Below are positions 11,909 to 22,759 of a stretch of 64,000 nucleotides of DNA, in pieces. The position numbers and the translations under genes were made by a program. This DNA is from Calliopum simillimum (Eukaryota > Arthropoda > Insecta > Diptera > Lauxaniidae): NCBI GenBank assembly GCA_951812925.1, contig OX638372.1, forward strand, positions 67,101,407 through 67,165,406. Reading direction: 5' to 3'. Position 1 is the stretch's first letter. Each line of letters begins with the position of its first letter. The notes under the pieces are model-generated. The model had not been told where the DNA came from and made no database searches. It saw only the letters and a program-made list of their open reading frames with translations.

Positions 11909-14900
11909 GTATGCAGTATATTTTTTTTTAATTATTAAAACCATAGCTATGTATATATAAAATTAAAATTATCGTATTTATAAAGCACCTAATAAAAAAA
12001 AGCAAAATTTAAGATCAAGCGCTTCTGTTCGTACACCTAGTGTTCTGAATTATCAAAGGGGTTTTCTCTTCAACCTTATTTTGATATTTGCAGTGTCTGA
12101 GAGTTTGCAAACTTCGCTTTTGAAGCCCCTTAAGAGTTTTAGAAAGTGTTTAGTGTATTTGATCTACCAAACAAGAATATCCTCTCCGTTTTTTTGTGTC
12201 AGGTCACGTTTTCTGTAAAACCGGCTTAGAAGTTATAAGGTGATACACAGACCCAAAACGAGTACATTAGAGTGGTCCAAATTTTGTATGGAAAAACCAA
12301 AAGTGTTAAAAAGTCAAGGTGCGCGCGACTTTTCTGAATCCTTGGATCCTGCTGATTACAAAAAGTGCTTTGGAACCAAAAAAAAATTGCGTTTAGATAT
12401 TCCGCAACGAGCTTGAAGGTACTTTTTTAGGAATTTTTGAGTTTTTGAGTACTTTTTTTAATTTAAACGGTATATCTTTTTAACCAGATAAGGTATTTGC
12501 AAAAATTAAATTGCATTTTTGTAAGAATATTTTGAGTCAAATCCTGCATTAATAATAATAAATCTAGTCTTTCCCAATTTTTTTTAGCGGCACTTTAAAC
12601 TTCAAAATTTGTGAATTTTTTGAGGTGTTTGCACATTCAAGAACCGATTTTTTTCTTATTTTGCTCTAGCAAATTTTTTTTATATAATTATTTTTTTATG
12701 CACTAATTTATCTATCAACTGATTCCAACAACTAAGCTATAAGCTTCATTTTACTTACTAAAAACCGTAAAATATAATCAAATTTGGCCAAAAAAAAAAC
12801 TTTGAGTTTAAAATTTTCATGGTGAAATAGAAACAACAATAGTAATTTGCGATGTATGTGTTCATGAAAATTCTAAATCCGGTCTCAGAATTGCTCTATC
12901 CCATACGGTTTTAGCGATATCCTAACCTAAAAATGCAAAAAACACCGTTTTTGCTATTTTTGAAGCTGTTATATCACAACATGGTAACTTTCAGCCTGGT
13001 ATGGAAGTTAAAAGTGACAGCCTTTTTCTTCAAAACCCAATTTAAATTGTATCGACATTTCTTTGTTCCTCCGAAATATCGTAAGCAGGAATAACAAAAA
13101 AACGTGTTTTTTTTGCATTTTTTCAACTTTTTAGGTTAGGATAACTCAGAGGATAAAAAAGATATCGGTATAATTTAAATTGAATTTTAAAGAATCAGAC
13201 TGGTACTTTTAACCACTATACCACTTTTTGTGGCTGAAAGTAACCTTGACTTGTAATATCACTTTGAAAAGAGCAAAAACGGTGTTTCTTATACTTTTAT
13301 GTAAAAATATCTTCTTAACCGTACAAAATACAGCAATCTTGAGACCAAATTCGGAATCAGCATCAACAAATACATCCAAAATGACTATTTTAGTTTCTTT
13401 TCGATTTATTTATTTTTTTAGTTTCCTTAGAAAATCTATGAAAACTATCTGTTAAACTATTTTGCCAAAAATAACATGAAGTGCCAAGGTTTCGATATTG
13501 CGAAGAATGTTGTTTTGCTCAGAAGATTAGGAACTAATGAATTTATAAGAAACTAGTAAGGGTGTAAAATTTGGCCTGGCCAAACATTAAATACCCTACA
13601 CTGCAGTATTTTTCAAATTTTGCTCATATGGGAGGTGCTACGCCCTCTTGTCCGAGTTCACCCAGTTTTTGTTCAGAGCTTGCATTTATAGTTTTTAGTG
13701 TCTGAGTGAAAAACTTTTTCAGTAAAGCGTTTTGAAGCTTTTGCTTATATAGGAGGTGCCACGCCCTCTTGACCGAGTTCGTCTAATTTTAGCTTAGAGC
13801 GTGCATTTATAGTACTTAGTATTTGAGTGAAGCTTGGTTCGATTATCTCAAGAAACTGTTTCAGTATAGCATTTTGAAACTTTTGCTTATGTGGGAGGTA
13901 CCACGCCCCCTTGTCCGATTTCACCCAATTTTTGTTGAGAGCTTTCGTTTATGATTCTTAGTGTCTGAGTCAAATTTGATTCGAATATTTCAAAAAACGC
14001 TTTCAGTATAGCGTTTTAAAGCATTTGCTTATATGGGAGGTGCCACGCCCTCTTATCCGAATTCGCTTCGTTTTTCCTCAGAGCTTGCGCTTACAATTTT
14101 TAATATTAATGCGTATTTTGGTTGCATTGTCGTGAAAAAAACTCCTAAAATTGCATTTTGAATATATTTTTTGTATGGGCGGTAGGCGTGTCCGTTGACC
14201 GATTTCGCTCATTTTCAATCCCCCGAGCTAACTTTGGTGACGAAGGCAGTGTACCAAGTTTCATTGAATTATCTTGCTCAGTTTTCCCAAAAAGTGTATT
14301 TCAACACACAGCCAGCCAGCCACCCAGCCAGCCAGCCAGACAGACGGACATGGCTATATCGACTCAGGAGGTGACGCTGATCAAGAATATATATACTTTT
14401 CTATATCTGCCACGCCTCCTTCTCTGCGTTACAAACGGAAGGACAAAGTGAATATACCCTGGGTGTAGGGTATAAAAAGTGGTACCTTGCGTCATCCCAT
14501 TAAGATATCTTATTTCAATGCCTTGAAAACATTAAAATGATTTTTTTTTTTAATTGAATATAATTATACTTAATTGTTTTTATACCCTACACCCAGGGTA
14601 TATTCACTTTGTCCTTCCGTTTGTAACGCAGAGAAGGAGGCGTGGCAGATATGGAAAAGTATATATATTCTTGATCAGCGTCACCTCCTGAGTCGATATA
14701 GCCATGTGCGTCTGTCTGGCTGGCTGGCTGGCTGGGTAACGGCTGTGTGTGGAAATACATTTTTTGGGAAAACTAAGCAAGATAATTCAATGAAATTTGG
14801 TACACAGCCTCCGTCATCAAAGTTAGCTCGGGGGATTGAAAATGAGCGAAATCGGTCAACGGGCACGCCTACCGCCCATACAAAAAATGTCTTCCAAATG

Positions 14901-17900
14901 CAAATTTTTGAGTATTTTTCTCAACAACGCAACCACAATACATATAAATACTGCGAATTGTCAGCGCAAGCTCTGACAAAAAACTGGTCAAATTCGGACA
15001 AGAGGGCGTGGCACCTCTCATATAAGTAAAAGCTTCAAAACGCTGTACAGAAAGCGTTTTTTGAGATAATCGAACTAGATTTGACTCGGACACTAAAAAC
15101 TATAAATGCAAGCTTTAAGCAAAAACTGGACAAAATCGGACAAGAGGGCGTGGCTCCTCCCATATAAGCAAAAGCTTCAAAACGCTATTCTGAAAACATT
15201 TTTTCAGATAATCCAACCAAATTTCACTTAAATACTAAGAACTATAAATGCAAACTCTGAGAAAAAACTGGGTGCATTCGGAGGGCGTGGCACCTCCCAT
15301 ATTAGCAAAATTTTCAAAATACTGCTGTGTAGGGTATTTAATGTTTGGCCAGGCCAAAGGTAACACCCTTACTAGTTAGTGAGTAAAACTGTTGCAAAAA
15401 GCTTAGTTGTTGAAATTATTTTAGAGATAAATTAATGCATAAGAATATAAAAATTTTAAAAAAAATTTGCTAGACCAAAATAAGAAAAAAATCGGTTCTT
15501 GAATGTGCAAACACCTCAAAAAACTAACAAATTTTGAAGTTTAAAGTGCTGCTAAAAAAAATTGGGAAAGACTAGACTTATTATTATTGATACAGGATTT
15601 GACTCAAAATATTCTTACAAAAATGCAATTTAATTTTTGCAAATACCTTATCTGGTTAGAAAGATATAGCGTTTAAATTAAAAAAAGTACTCAAAAACTC
15701 AAAAATTCCTATAAAAGTACCTTCAAGCTCGTTGCGGAATATCTAAACGCATTTTTTTTGGTTCCAAAGCACTTTTTGTAATCAGCAGGATCCAAGGATT
15801 CAGAAAGTCGCGCGCACCTTGACTTTTTAACACTTTCGGATTTTGAACCACTCTAGAGTACATACAATAGAACAAAAGTAAGAAGATTTATCTATGGTTT
15901 TCATCCAAAAAGAAGGTCACTTCAAAACCGTAGAGAAAATCTTCTTAAAATTTCTATAAATGTTTATATGAATAACTCGTAATAATAGTAAACAGAAATT
16001 TTATATTATCTTATCTATACTTGAACATTATGTGAAAATTCTCTTAGTTTTATGAGAGCTCTTCTTGAAGAACGAAAAGATAAAATGATAATATTATAAG
16101 GTTTTAAGAAGACTTTTATATGGTTTTGATGTGGCTTTCTTTTTGGTAGAAATCCTCTTACCTTTGTTATATTTGATGTGGTCATAATTCGGCCACCAGA
16201 CTTTCCGGACATCTGGTAATATTTTTTTTAATACATAAGCAAAATCTAATCTGTAATTCATTTCTTACGAGCCCATGCCCATAAAAATCAGAGCACTTTT
16301 TTCACTTATTTTTAATTTACTAATAAATTCTAAGCCGGATTGACAGAAACCGTGCTCTGATGCAACAAAACGGATAGTTAATTCGTGTTTAGGAGATCAA
16401 AATACACTGAAAACAATTTTCCAAACTCTTGGGGTTTTTTGACTTTGTAGTTTGAAGTTTTCAAATCCATTGTACAAAAAATAACAAAAGGAACGCATTC
16501 TTGCATTAAATCGACATATTAAACTATATTATTCTTACAACTGTACAATATTTTTGTAGAAAACTTTAACCCTTTACATCTGCCACATATGGGTGATATT
16601 GGCTTTAACGGCTTTCGGGATGATATTTTGACTCAGTTTTCCCCTGTTTTAGGTGTAATTTTTGTACTTTTTTAAGAAAAAGGTAAAAATGACCCAAGTT
16701 TTCTACAAAAATATTCCTCGTAATATGCTGAACTCATGATAAACATCAGATGTAAGAATAATATAGTTAAATATGTATGCCGATTAAATACAAGAATGCG
16801 ATGTTTCTGTTATTTTTTGTTCAGTGGATTTAAAAACTAAAAAAATCGACGAGAATTGGGAAAATGGGTAACACTATTTGAATAATTTTTTCGAATTTCT
16901 CATGTGTACAAAACTGTGTCGGACCTTGTGTTCAATGGATTTGAGTGCTCGCAGCTCAAAACAAAATTGGTGGCTAGGAATCAAATTTTTTCTTAAATAA
17001 ATGAAAACCGTCTACAGGAAGAGACCTCATATGTGACTTTGCCAACTTTTTGGATCTTTATCTTCATCTTCTAGTTGCCTTTTAAGTAATTTATCCTGTT
17101 GGAAAGGTCGTAGCCATATGCTTTTTTTTCAACTGCACGATTTGCCTTTTTTGCTAAAATCATTGAAAATCTGTTTACGCAAAACTTGAACGGTAACTAA
17201 ATATACTTTTTAGGTGCTAAGCAAACATCAGTATTTTTTCCCGATTGCATCGATTCCAACTTAAACGATCATTCCTAGTATTTCAGAGGAAGTTTGTTAC
17301 ATAATTTCCAACAAATCTCTCATTAGAGCGAAAAATTGATTACCATCGTCACCCTTTCTTCTGTCCGTTTACTGTCCAAGCTATTCCTTTTGTTGCATTT
17401 GTCTTACTATGTACTTTATTATTATTGTTTGGTGTTTGTTGTATCAACTATTGTTTAAAAATTCCAGGAGTTCCGCATCGAAGTTTCTTTTGGAAGTTTA
17501 TAATCAATTGAATCAAGAAGAGGTCCAGCAAAAACAGAACCGACTAAAGAGAACATTACCTGATGATACCAGTTTTATAACAGAACTTGATCACAGAGAG
17601 ATTGAAAAATGCAACAATATAATTACATTTTCAAGCAAAGGTAAGTCTTTCATGATATTTTTAATTAATACGACATTAACCAGTAAATTTGTATTTCTTT
17701 TTAAATAACAAACTAGATAATGTCAAATCTACGACGCGCATATCGAATACAATTGCTTCCGATATGCTAATAACTTTCAACACAAATGATGTTCAAAGGG
17801 ATCTCCAACTCGTACACTCTGTCCTTCGCATTTATCAGGATCCTAACTTTGGACGTTTTCAAAACAATGATGCGGCTAATACAACAATATCTGTTTATAA

Positions 17901-18636
17901 AAAATTCTTCAATCGAAAAAAGGAAAAAAATGAATTCAGAATTTTTACTTCTGTTAATACAACAACAATATATAAAGGTTGGCTAGAATTTAATATAACA
18001 CGTTTGTTGTCTTATTGGCTACAGCACAAAACTCTGCATCATCTCGTACATGGCAATGAAATATTGGTAGATGTTATAATTCACTCAAAGGCAACCAATT
18101 CCGGTGATAACTTTATTCAAATGAAAGCCAGTGACACAGGTTTAATAGGAACAAATTCAGTACTTGAAGATCGATTACCATTCATAATTGGCTATTTTAA
18201 TGGACCAGAACTTATGACAAAAATTGAAAAGTTACGTTTTAAACGTGAAGTGCTTAAACGTAAGCGAAAAGTTGACTTTTATAGGCAGCCGCCACCACCT
18301 ATGCCTGAGAAATATCAAACTCCAAAAACATGTGAACGTCTGAACTTTACACTGGACTTTAAGGAACTACATATGCACAATTGGGTTATTGCGCCAAAAA
18401 AATTCGAAGCCTATTTTTGTGGGGGTGAATGCAATTTTCCGCTAGGCTCTAAGATGAACGCAACGAATCATGCTATTGTACAGACCCTGATGCATCTAAA
18501 GCAACCAAACTTACCAAAGCCATGTTGTGTCCCAACTGTACTCGGTTCAATTTCAATTCTTCATTACTTGAATGAAGATAGTGTTAATTTAAGCAAATAT
18601 CCACAAAGTGTTGCTAAAGAATGTGGTTGTCATTAA
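11724..18636 (+). CDS. scw: Screw, BMP/TGF-beta family ligand (three-exon gene model)
   Basis: Joined exons 11724-11908, 17468-17640 and 17717-18636 give 1278 nt, 425 aa. Screw is a secreted BMP5-8 class ligand; in Drosophila it forms heterodimers with Dpp and boosts dorsal BMP signalling in the early embryo. The sequence shows a hydrophobic signal peptide (about residues 1-17), a prodomain beginning EMIDLLGLSNRP, basic furin-type sites RFKR (293-296) and RKRK (301-304), and a mature domain with all seven cystine-knot cysteines (325, 354, 358, 389, 390, 422, 424), ending CGCH. The mature motif NATNHAIVQTLMHLKQP and the KELHMHNWVIAPKKFEAYFC block match Screw better than Gbb. All splice sites are GT-AG and phases agree (2 then 1). 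An in-frame ATG at 11652 is an alternative start. Confidence 0.93.
12268..15855. mobile_element. hAT-like foldback element, 8-bp target duplication
   Basis: The termini TAGAGTGGTCC and GAACCACTCTA are inverted copies. GAGTACAT flanks both sides (12260-12267 and 15856-15863). An 8-bp duplication and a TAGAG-type terminus fit the hAT superfamily. The arms, about 0.8 kb each, meet near 13090. The right arm is interrupted by the element at 13552-15376. No transposase is present. Confidence 0.85.
13552..15376. mobile_element. Nested palindrome with tandemly repeated arms
   Basis: The ends are ACTAGTAAGGGTGT and ACACCCTTACTAGT. Each arm carries three or four diverged units of about 110-140 bp centred on GGGAGGTGCCACGCCCTCTT or its complement. 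The inner hairpin pairs AATATACCCTGGGTGTAGGG (about 14450) with its complement near 14585. A short CAGC/CAGCCAGC run occurs at 14310-14340 and its mirror at 14715-14735. The 97- and 151-codon frames are palindrome artefacts. Confidence 0.8.
16411..16869. repeat. Palindromic MITE-like repeat in scw intron 1
   Basis: Left blocks AACTATATTATTCTTACA and AACGCATTCTTGCATTAAAT reappear as reverse complements at 16750-16800. The arms are about 180 bp. No target duplication was resolved. Confidence 0.65.
17468..17640 (+). CDS. scw: scw exon 2
   Basis: Begins after the acceptor TTCCAG with G completing an Arg codon, then SSASKFLLEVYNQLN as expected in BMP prodomains. It ends before the donor GTAAGT at 17641. 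Encodes residues 62-119. Confidence 0.88.
17717..18636 (+). CDS. scw: scw exon 3 (prodomain remainder and mature ligand)
   Basis: Follows a 76-bp intron ending AACTAG. Encodes residues 120-425: the rest of the latency prodomain, dibasic processing sites near 293-304, and the cystine-knot ligand from Cys325 to the terminal His. Candidate N-glycosylation includes NAT in the mature domain. The stop TAA is at 18634-18636. The upstream codons from 17689 in this frame are intronic. Confidence 0.93.
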
Positions 18637-18667
18637 GAAAATGTAGACAGTGAATAATATTGATATT

Positions 18668-18793
18668 GAGGGGATTCCTGAAAACTTGTAAATCCTCGAA
18701 AACCTCGTAAACTCTAGATGTTGTCAAAATCAATACAAAATTTGAGAGTTTCACGAGTTTACGAGGCTTTTACACGTTTTCAGGAATCCCCTC
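18668..18793 (+). repeat. Hairpin in the scw 3' UTR
   Basis: GAGGGGATTCCTGAAAAC at 18668 pairs with GTTTTCAGGAATCCCCTC ending at 18793. Pairing resumes further in through CCTCGTAAACTC/GAGTTTACGAGG. The 126-bp structure lies between the scw stop and its polyadenylation signal, so it should be in the mRNA. Confidence 0.75.
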
Positions 18794-18843
18794 ATTATAT
18801 TATTATACTAGTAATTTTAAATGTACATTGTTAAAAATATACT

Positions 18844-18849
18844 AATAAA
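18844..18849 (+). terminator. scw: Polyadenylation signal AATAAA for scw
   Basis: First canonical AATAAA after the stop, 208 bp downstream, in a suitably AT-rich context followed by a T-rich tract at 18875. Confidence 0.6.
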
Positions 18850-18854
18850 ATTAT

Positions 18855-19346
18855 AATTTTAAAAATTAAAAATACATTTTTTTTTTTCATAAAATTCTTT
18901 TGGGGGCTAATGAAGTAATTTTTTCTGATTTATTCCAAAAACAATCATAAGGATATCATGTTCAGAAGCTGCGAAATATTATAAAATACTCAAATTTATT
19001 GTAGAAACTAACTTTCGAAGATGGTAGTGCATTTCTTTTAAAGAAATGCTGGCGATACACTAAAAATTGTATTCCGGTTATGATCATGATACAATAATTA
19101 GAAGGTAATCGCAATTATAAAACGTCTCTCTTTGCTCAGAAGAACCGCTCTCTTATCATATGTGGTTGTTGTTATTTTGCTGTTGTTGTCTCTAAAATTT
19201 TGACAAGATGCGATATTCAAAATTTGCAAAAATCAACGGAGTTATTTGAATAATGGTAGTGCAAACGAACAAGGTTCAAGTAAAAGCTTATGTCGACTTG
19301 AGATAAATATATTTGTGCAATTTCTGACATTTGTTTTGTTTTTTAA
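18855..19346. repeat. Repeat DNA related to 9.7-10.9 kb
   Basis: 18855-19045 is inverted relative to 10690-10905. 19252-19346 is direct relative to 9749-9830. No coding potential. Confidence 0.6.
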
Positions 19347-19417
19347 GGGGACATTCGCTTTTGTAATTAAAACAAAAAACACTTTTTAAAAATTTTATTA
19401 TGAAAAAACTATTATAG

Positions 19418-19969
19418 ACAGAGAGCCAGCGCTTGGCTGACCCTCCTCATAGTATCAAAGCTGAATTTTTTTGTGAGTGTTCTTCCAATAGTAGGTATGA
19501 ACTTCTGTTCTAGTGAATTCCTGAGAGGTGGTGCCTACGTGAGATATCGGGCGCAAAAGGTCGAGAAAAACAGTTTTTTCCAAATATCTCGCTAACGGTT
19601 ATGTTTACAAAAAAATAACGTTCCATAATTTTGTAGCTCATTAAATTTCTTATCGAAAAGTGGTGATAATTGTTTTCGTACGACCTATAGTTTAGGAGAT
19701 ATGGTCCAGTGAAATTGGACCTTCCGATCCAACATATAAAATCTATGAGCTACAAAATTGTGGTACTTAATTTTTTTGTTAATATAACAGTTAGCGAGAT
19801 ATTTGCAAAAAAACTGTTTTTCTCGACCTTTTGCGCCCGATATCTCACGTAGACACCACCCCTCAGGAATTCACTAGAACAGAAGTTTATAGCTACTATT
19901 GGAAGAACACTCACAAAAAAATTCAGCTTTGATACTATGAGGAGGGTCAGCCAAGCGCTGGCACTTAGT
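19418..19969. mobile_element. Palindromic element with 8-bp CTATTATA target duplication
   Basis: The two halves are inverted copies starting near GCCAGCGCTTGGCTGACCC. CTATTATA lies on both sides (19410-19417 and 19970-19977). The intact right arm of the surrounding foldback (around 21970) has this sequence once, directly confirming the empty site. The 8-bp duplication suggests hAT-type mobilisation. Confidence 0.9.
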
Positions 19970-20051
19970 CTATTATATTTATTGACAAAATTTATTTTGG
20001 AGATTGTTAAATATTGTCTAAAAAATATGAAAAATTTTTTTTTTTAATTTA

Positions 20052-20448
20052 AGTTTCCCTTATCTGCTGTAGAGGGCGTCATCCAAAAGTTACTTTTTAA
20101 ACGATAGGACATGTTGTAGACCTCCTGTAACAAAATGGATTTTATTCTTGAGACTCGAAACTATACAATAAGCCTCTAAAATTCATACTTTTTTATATTT
20201 TGAAGTTTTTGTATGAATATTTATGAAAAATGCTAAAAAATTGTGGGACTTACCCTCACAAAAATGCCTCGTAAAAAAAGGGCGAGGTATTTTTTAAAAC
20301 TTTCAGAGGCTTATTGTTAAATATTTTTTATGAGTAATCGAATGCTTTTTGGTTTTTTAAAACCGGTCGAGTAGGTTCGGAGAAAAATGTCCTACCAGTT
20401 TGAAAAGTAACTTTTGGATAACGCCCTCTACATCAGACAAGGGAAACT
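20052..20448. mobile_element. Inner palindrome, about 400 bp
   Basis: AGTTTCCCTTATCTG..GTAGAGGGCGT at the left is mirrored by ACGCCCTCTAC..CAAGGGAAACT at the right. It is non-coding. Homopolymer T and A tracts obscure any target duplication. Confidence 0.75.
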
Positions 20449-20463
20449 AAAAAAAAAAAAAAA

Positions 20464-21743
20464 AATTTTGTATTCTTGGCTAAAATATATAGCTCAATTC
20501 TGCGATTGAGTTATTTTCCTTCTCAGTGGAAATGTGCGCAAATTATTATGGTTCCAAAACCAAACAAACCAGAAAATGAGCTTCTTTCATATCGCCCTAT
20601 AAGTTTGCTGTCGTCTTTCTCAAAAATTTTCGAAAGAATATTTCTTCGGCCAATGTTGCCACTTTTGAAAGCAAAAAACATTATCCCTGAACATCAATTT
20701 GGATTTAGATTGAATCACGGTACTGTGGAACAATGTCACCGTGTAATAAATGTGATTTCAGAAGCTTTGGAAAAAAAGCAATGTGCATCAGGTGTGTTTT
20801 TAGACATTAAACAGGCATTCGATAAAGTTTGGCAACCCGGACTGCTGTGTAAAATCAAAAAACTATTGCCAGCTCCTTATTTTTTGTTAATAAAATCTTA
20901 TTTGCACAATCGCTCTTTTTATGTGCAAACTCAACAAGAATCATCTAAGATGTTCAAAATTGCTGCTGGCATCCCACAAGGCAGTGTGCTGGGTCCTGTC
21001 CTTTACACAATATATACTTCCGATATGCCTATTTCTCAAAATCTTACTATTGCACCATACGCAGACGATACTGCAATTATTGCATCCAGCAAATCAAACA
21101 TTGAAGCATCGCGTCTGGTACAAATGCATTTAGATAAGACTGAGATGTGGCTTAAAAAATGGAATATTGAAGTAAATGCAACCAAATCAGTACATGTCAC
21201 ATTTACTATGAAAAGAGGCGATTGCCCTAGTGTGCATATTGGTGGCTCAACAAAACCACAAAGTAACGTGATAAAGTATCTCGGCGTTCATATTGATAAA
21301 AGACTTACATGGAAACAACATATTAAAGCAAAAAGAGAGCATCTAAAGATAAAGAATAAGAAAATGTATTGGCTGATTGGTCCGAAATCTGAACTTAGTT
21401 TAGAAAATAAAGTTCTTCTTTACAAAACAATATTAAAACCTGTTTGGACTTACGCTATTCAACTTTGGGGTACAGCATGCAATTCGAATATAGAAATTTT
21501 ACAGCGCTATCAATCAATAACTCTACGACAGATTTCTCAAGCTCCATGGTTTATAACTAACGAAGATATACACAAGGATCTCTGTATCCCAACCATCAAA
21601 GAAGAAATTAAAAAATCAGTGACAGATATCTAGAACGACTTAACCACCACACTAACCCTTTAGCTATTTGCTTATTGGATGAAACATTTGAAATCAAAAG
21701 ACTTAAGCGATATCATATTTTGGATTTACCATTTAGATTTTGA
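20464..21743 (+). pseudogene. Jockey-type reverse transcriptase, truncated
   Basis: Contains the ordered RT blocks of jockey-clade LINEs: SYRPISLLSSFSKIFE, HQFGFR, FLDIKQAFDKVW (motif A Asp), GIPQGSVLGPVLY (motif B), PYADDTAI (motif C, YADD) and IKYLGVHID in the thumb region. The N-terminal RT portion and the endonuclease are missing. The long frame stops at 21633. One base out of frame, the C-terminal tail continues to a TGA at 21741-21743 (RYLERLNHHTNPLAICLLD), so a single-base indel near 21610 has broken the reading frame. It is not functional alone. Confidence 0.9.
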
Positions 21744-21914
21744 ATTTGCTATAAATTGTACTTTATTATATATGTAATCAAAATTTCTTATAATTTTTTA
21801 AATGTCGTATTTACTGGAGTGCGACAATTGCTGTTAATAGATTAACTTTCTAATTAATTTGCCTATTATCATAAGATAGATTGCAAATAAATACTTACAT
21901 AAAAAAAAAAAAAA
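20464..21914 (+). mobile_element. 5'-truncated jockey-like LINE with poly(A) tail
   Basis: Homology to non-LTR reverse transcriptase begins abruptly near 20464, and the copy ends in an A tract at 21900-21914. Endonuclease and gag-like ORF1 are absent, the usual outcome of incomplete target-primed reverse transcription. It sits in the loop of the TTAA foldback. Confidence 0.85.
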
Positions 21915-22040
21915 TATTTTTTAGACAATATTTAACAATGTCCAAAAGAAATTTTGTCAATAAATATAATAGTTTTTCCATAATAAAATTTTTAAAAAGT
22001 GTTCTTTTGTTTTCAATTACAAAAGCAAATGTCCTCTTAA

Positions 22041-22758
22041 CTTCCCTTTATGGGCATTATCAAAACCCATGATTCAGTTATAGGAGGTTATACCCCAATA
22101 TTTTTTCCGACAATGAATATTTAATGAATATTTGAATATTTTTATTGACCAATTCTGCAAAAATTGGCTCTGTGGTAATAAATTTTTTTATTTCGTAACT
22201 TTGGCATATTCGGCGTGTCCGACAGCATTTTTTATACTTTTAACATATTAAAAACTTTTAATTCGAATGAAAACCAAAGTGTGTTCATATATTTTTTTCT
22301 AATCCATGACTTTGTGATAACTTGAACGGTAAACGCCCCACCACCATACTTCCCCACTCTCAAAATTTTGTCCGAATCGACCTGAACATTAAATACAGCA
22401 GTGTGTTTATGAATTTTTTTTTGTACGCGGGCCCACGGACTAAAAGCTTTGACAGCACATGGTTGTGTGTTGAAAGTTCATCATCAGACAATCGGTTATT
22501 TTTATCCCATAATACATCCAAATCCTCTTTAAGGTTTGAAAAAATAACAAACATTTTTTTCGTGAAACGCCCTACTGTACTCGTACGGATATGTTAGCAT
22601 TTTCGTAACTAAAATAAATTGCAATTTTTCGTTTAAAAGAACTCAAGTTTGTTATTTATGGTCCAATCCTTAAGTTTTTGGCGCCAAAATAAAGCTGTGA
22701 TAATTTCGCACAAAACTGAGGGTTTTTTTAATTTTACATTGTTCTAAGCAAGATATAT
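22041..22758. other. Continuation of the interspersed repeat, then unannotated DNA
   Basis: The first 40 bases continue the repeat seen at 9.8 kb. The rest shows only weak short frames on both strands (22322-22597) without a recognisable domain. Confidence 0.4.
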
Positions 22759-22759
22759 T

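Larger units (their letters stand above)
11909..17467 (+). other. scw: scw intron 1 (5.6 kb, transposon-filled)
   Basis: Bounded by donor GTATGC and acceptor TTCCAG. It contains the foldback 12268-15855, the nested palindrome 13552-15376 and a further palindrome at 16411-16869. The remaining stretches hold no recognisable coding sequence. Confidence 0.85.
19347..22036. mobile_element. TTAA-flanked foldback element hosting three further insertions
   Basis: The left end is TTAA then GGGGACATTCGCTTTTGTAA. The right end is TTACAAAAGCAAATGTCCTC then TTAA (19343-19346 and 22037-22040). TTAA duplication is the piggyBac signature, although the terminus is not the classic CCC type. Arms of about 130 bp are recognisable. 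The left arm is split by 19418-19969, and the centre holds 20052-20448 and a LINE. Confidence 0.75.

Noticed and set aside
14158..15093. Frames of 97, 151 and 74 codons
   Set aside because: They are mirror-image readings of the palindrome 13552-15376 and contain no recognisable domain.
17689..17716. Extending scw exon 3 upstream to 17689
   Set aside because: Those codons precede the AACTAG acceptor; using the splice site keeps phase with exon 2 and gives a normal prodomain.
19347..22036. Calling the outer foldback a true piggyBac element
   Set aside because: TTAA fits, but the terminus is GGGGAC/GAGGAC and there is no transposase, so only the target preference is claimed.
22322..22597. Opposed 91- and 64-codon frames
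   Set aside because: No recognisable motif; both strands are open over the same short region, as expected by chance.
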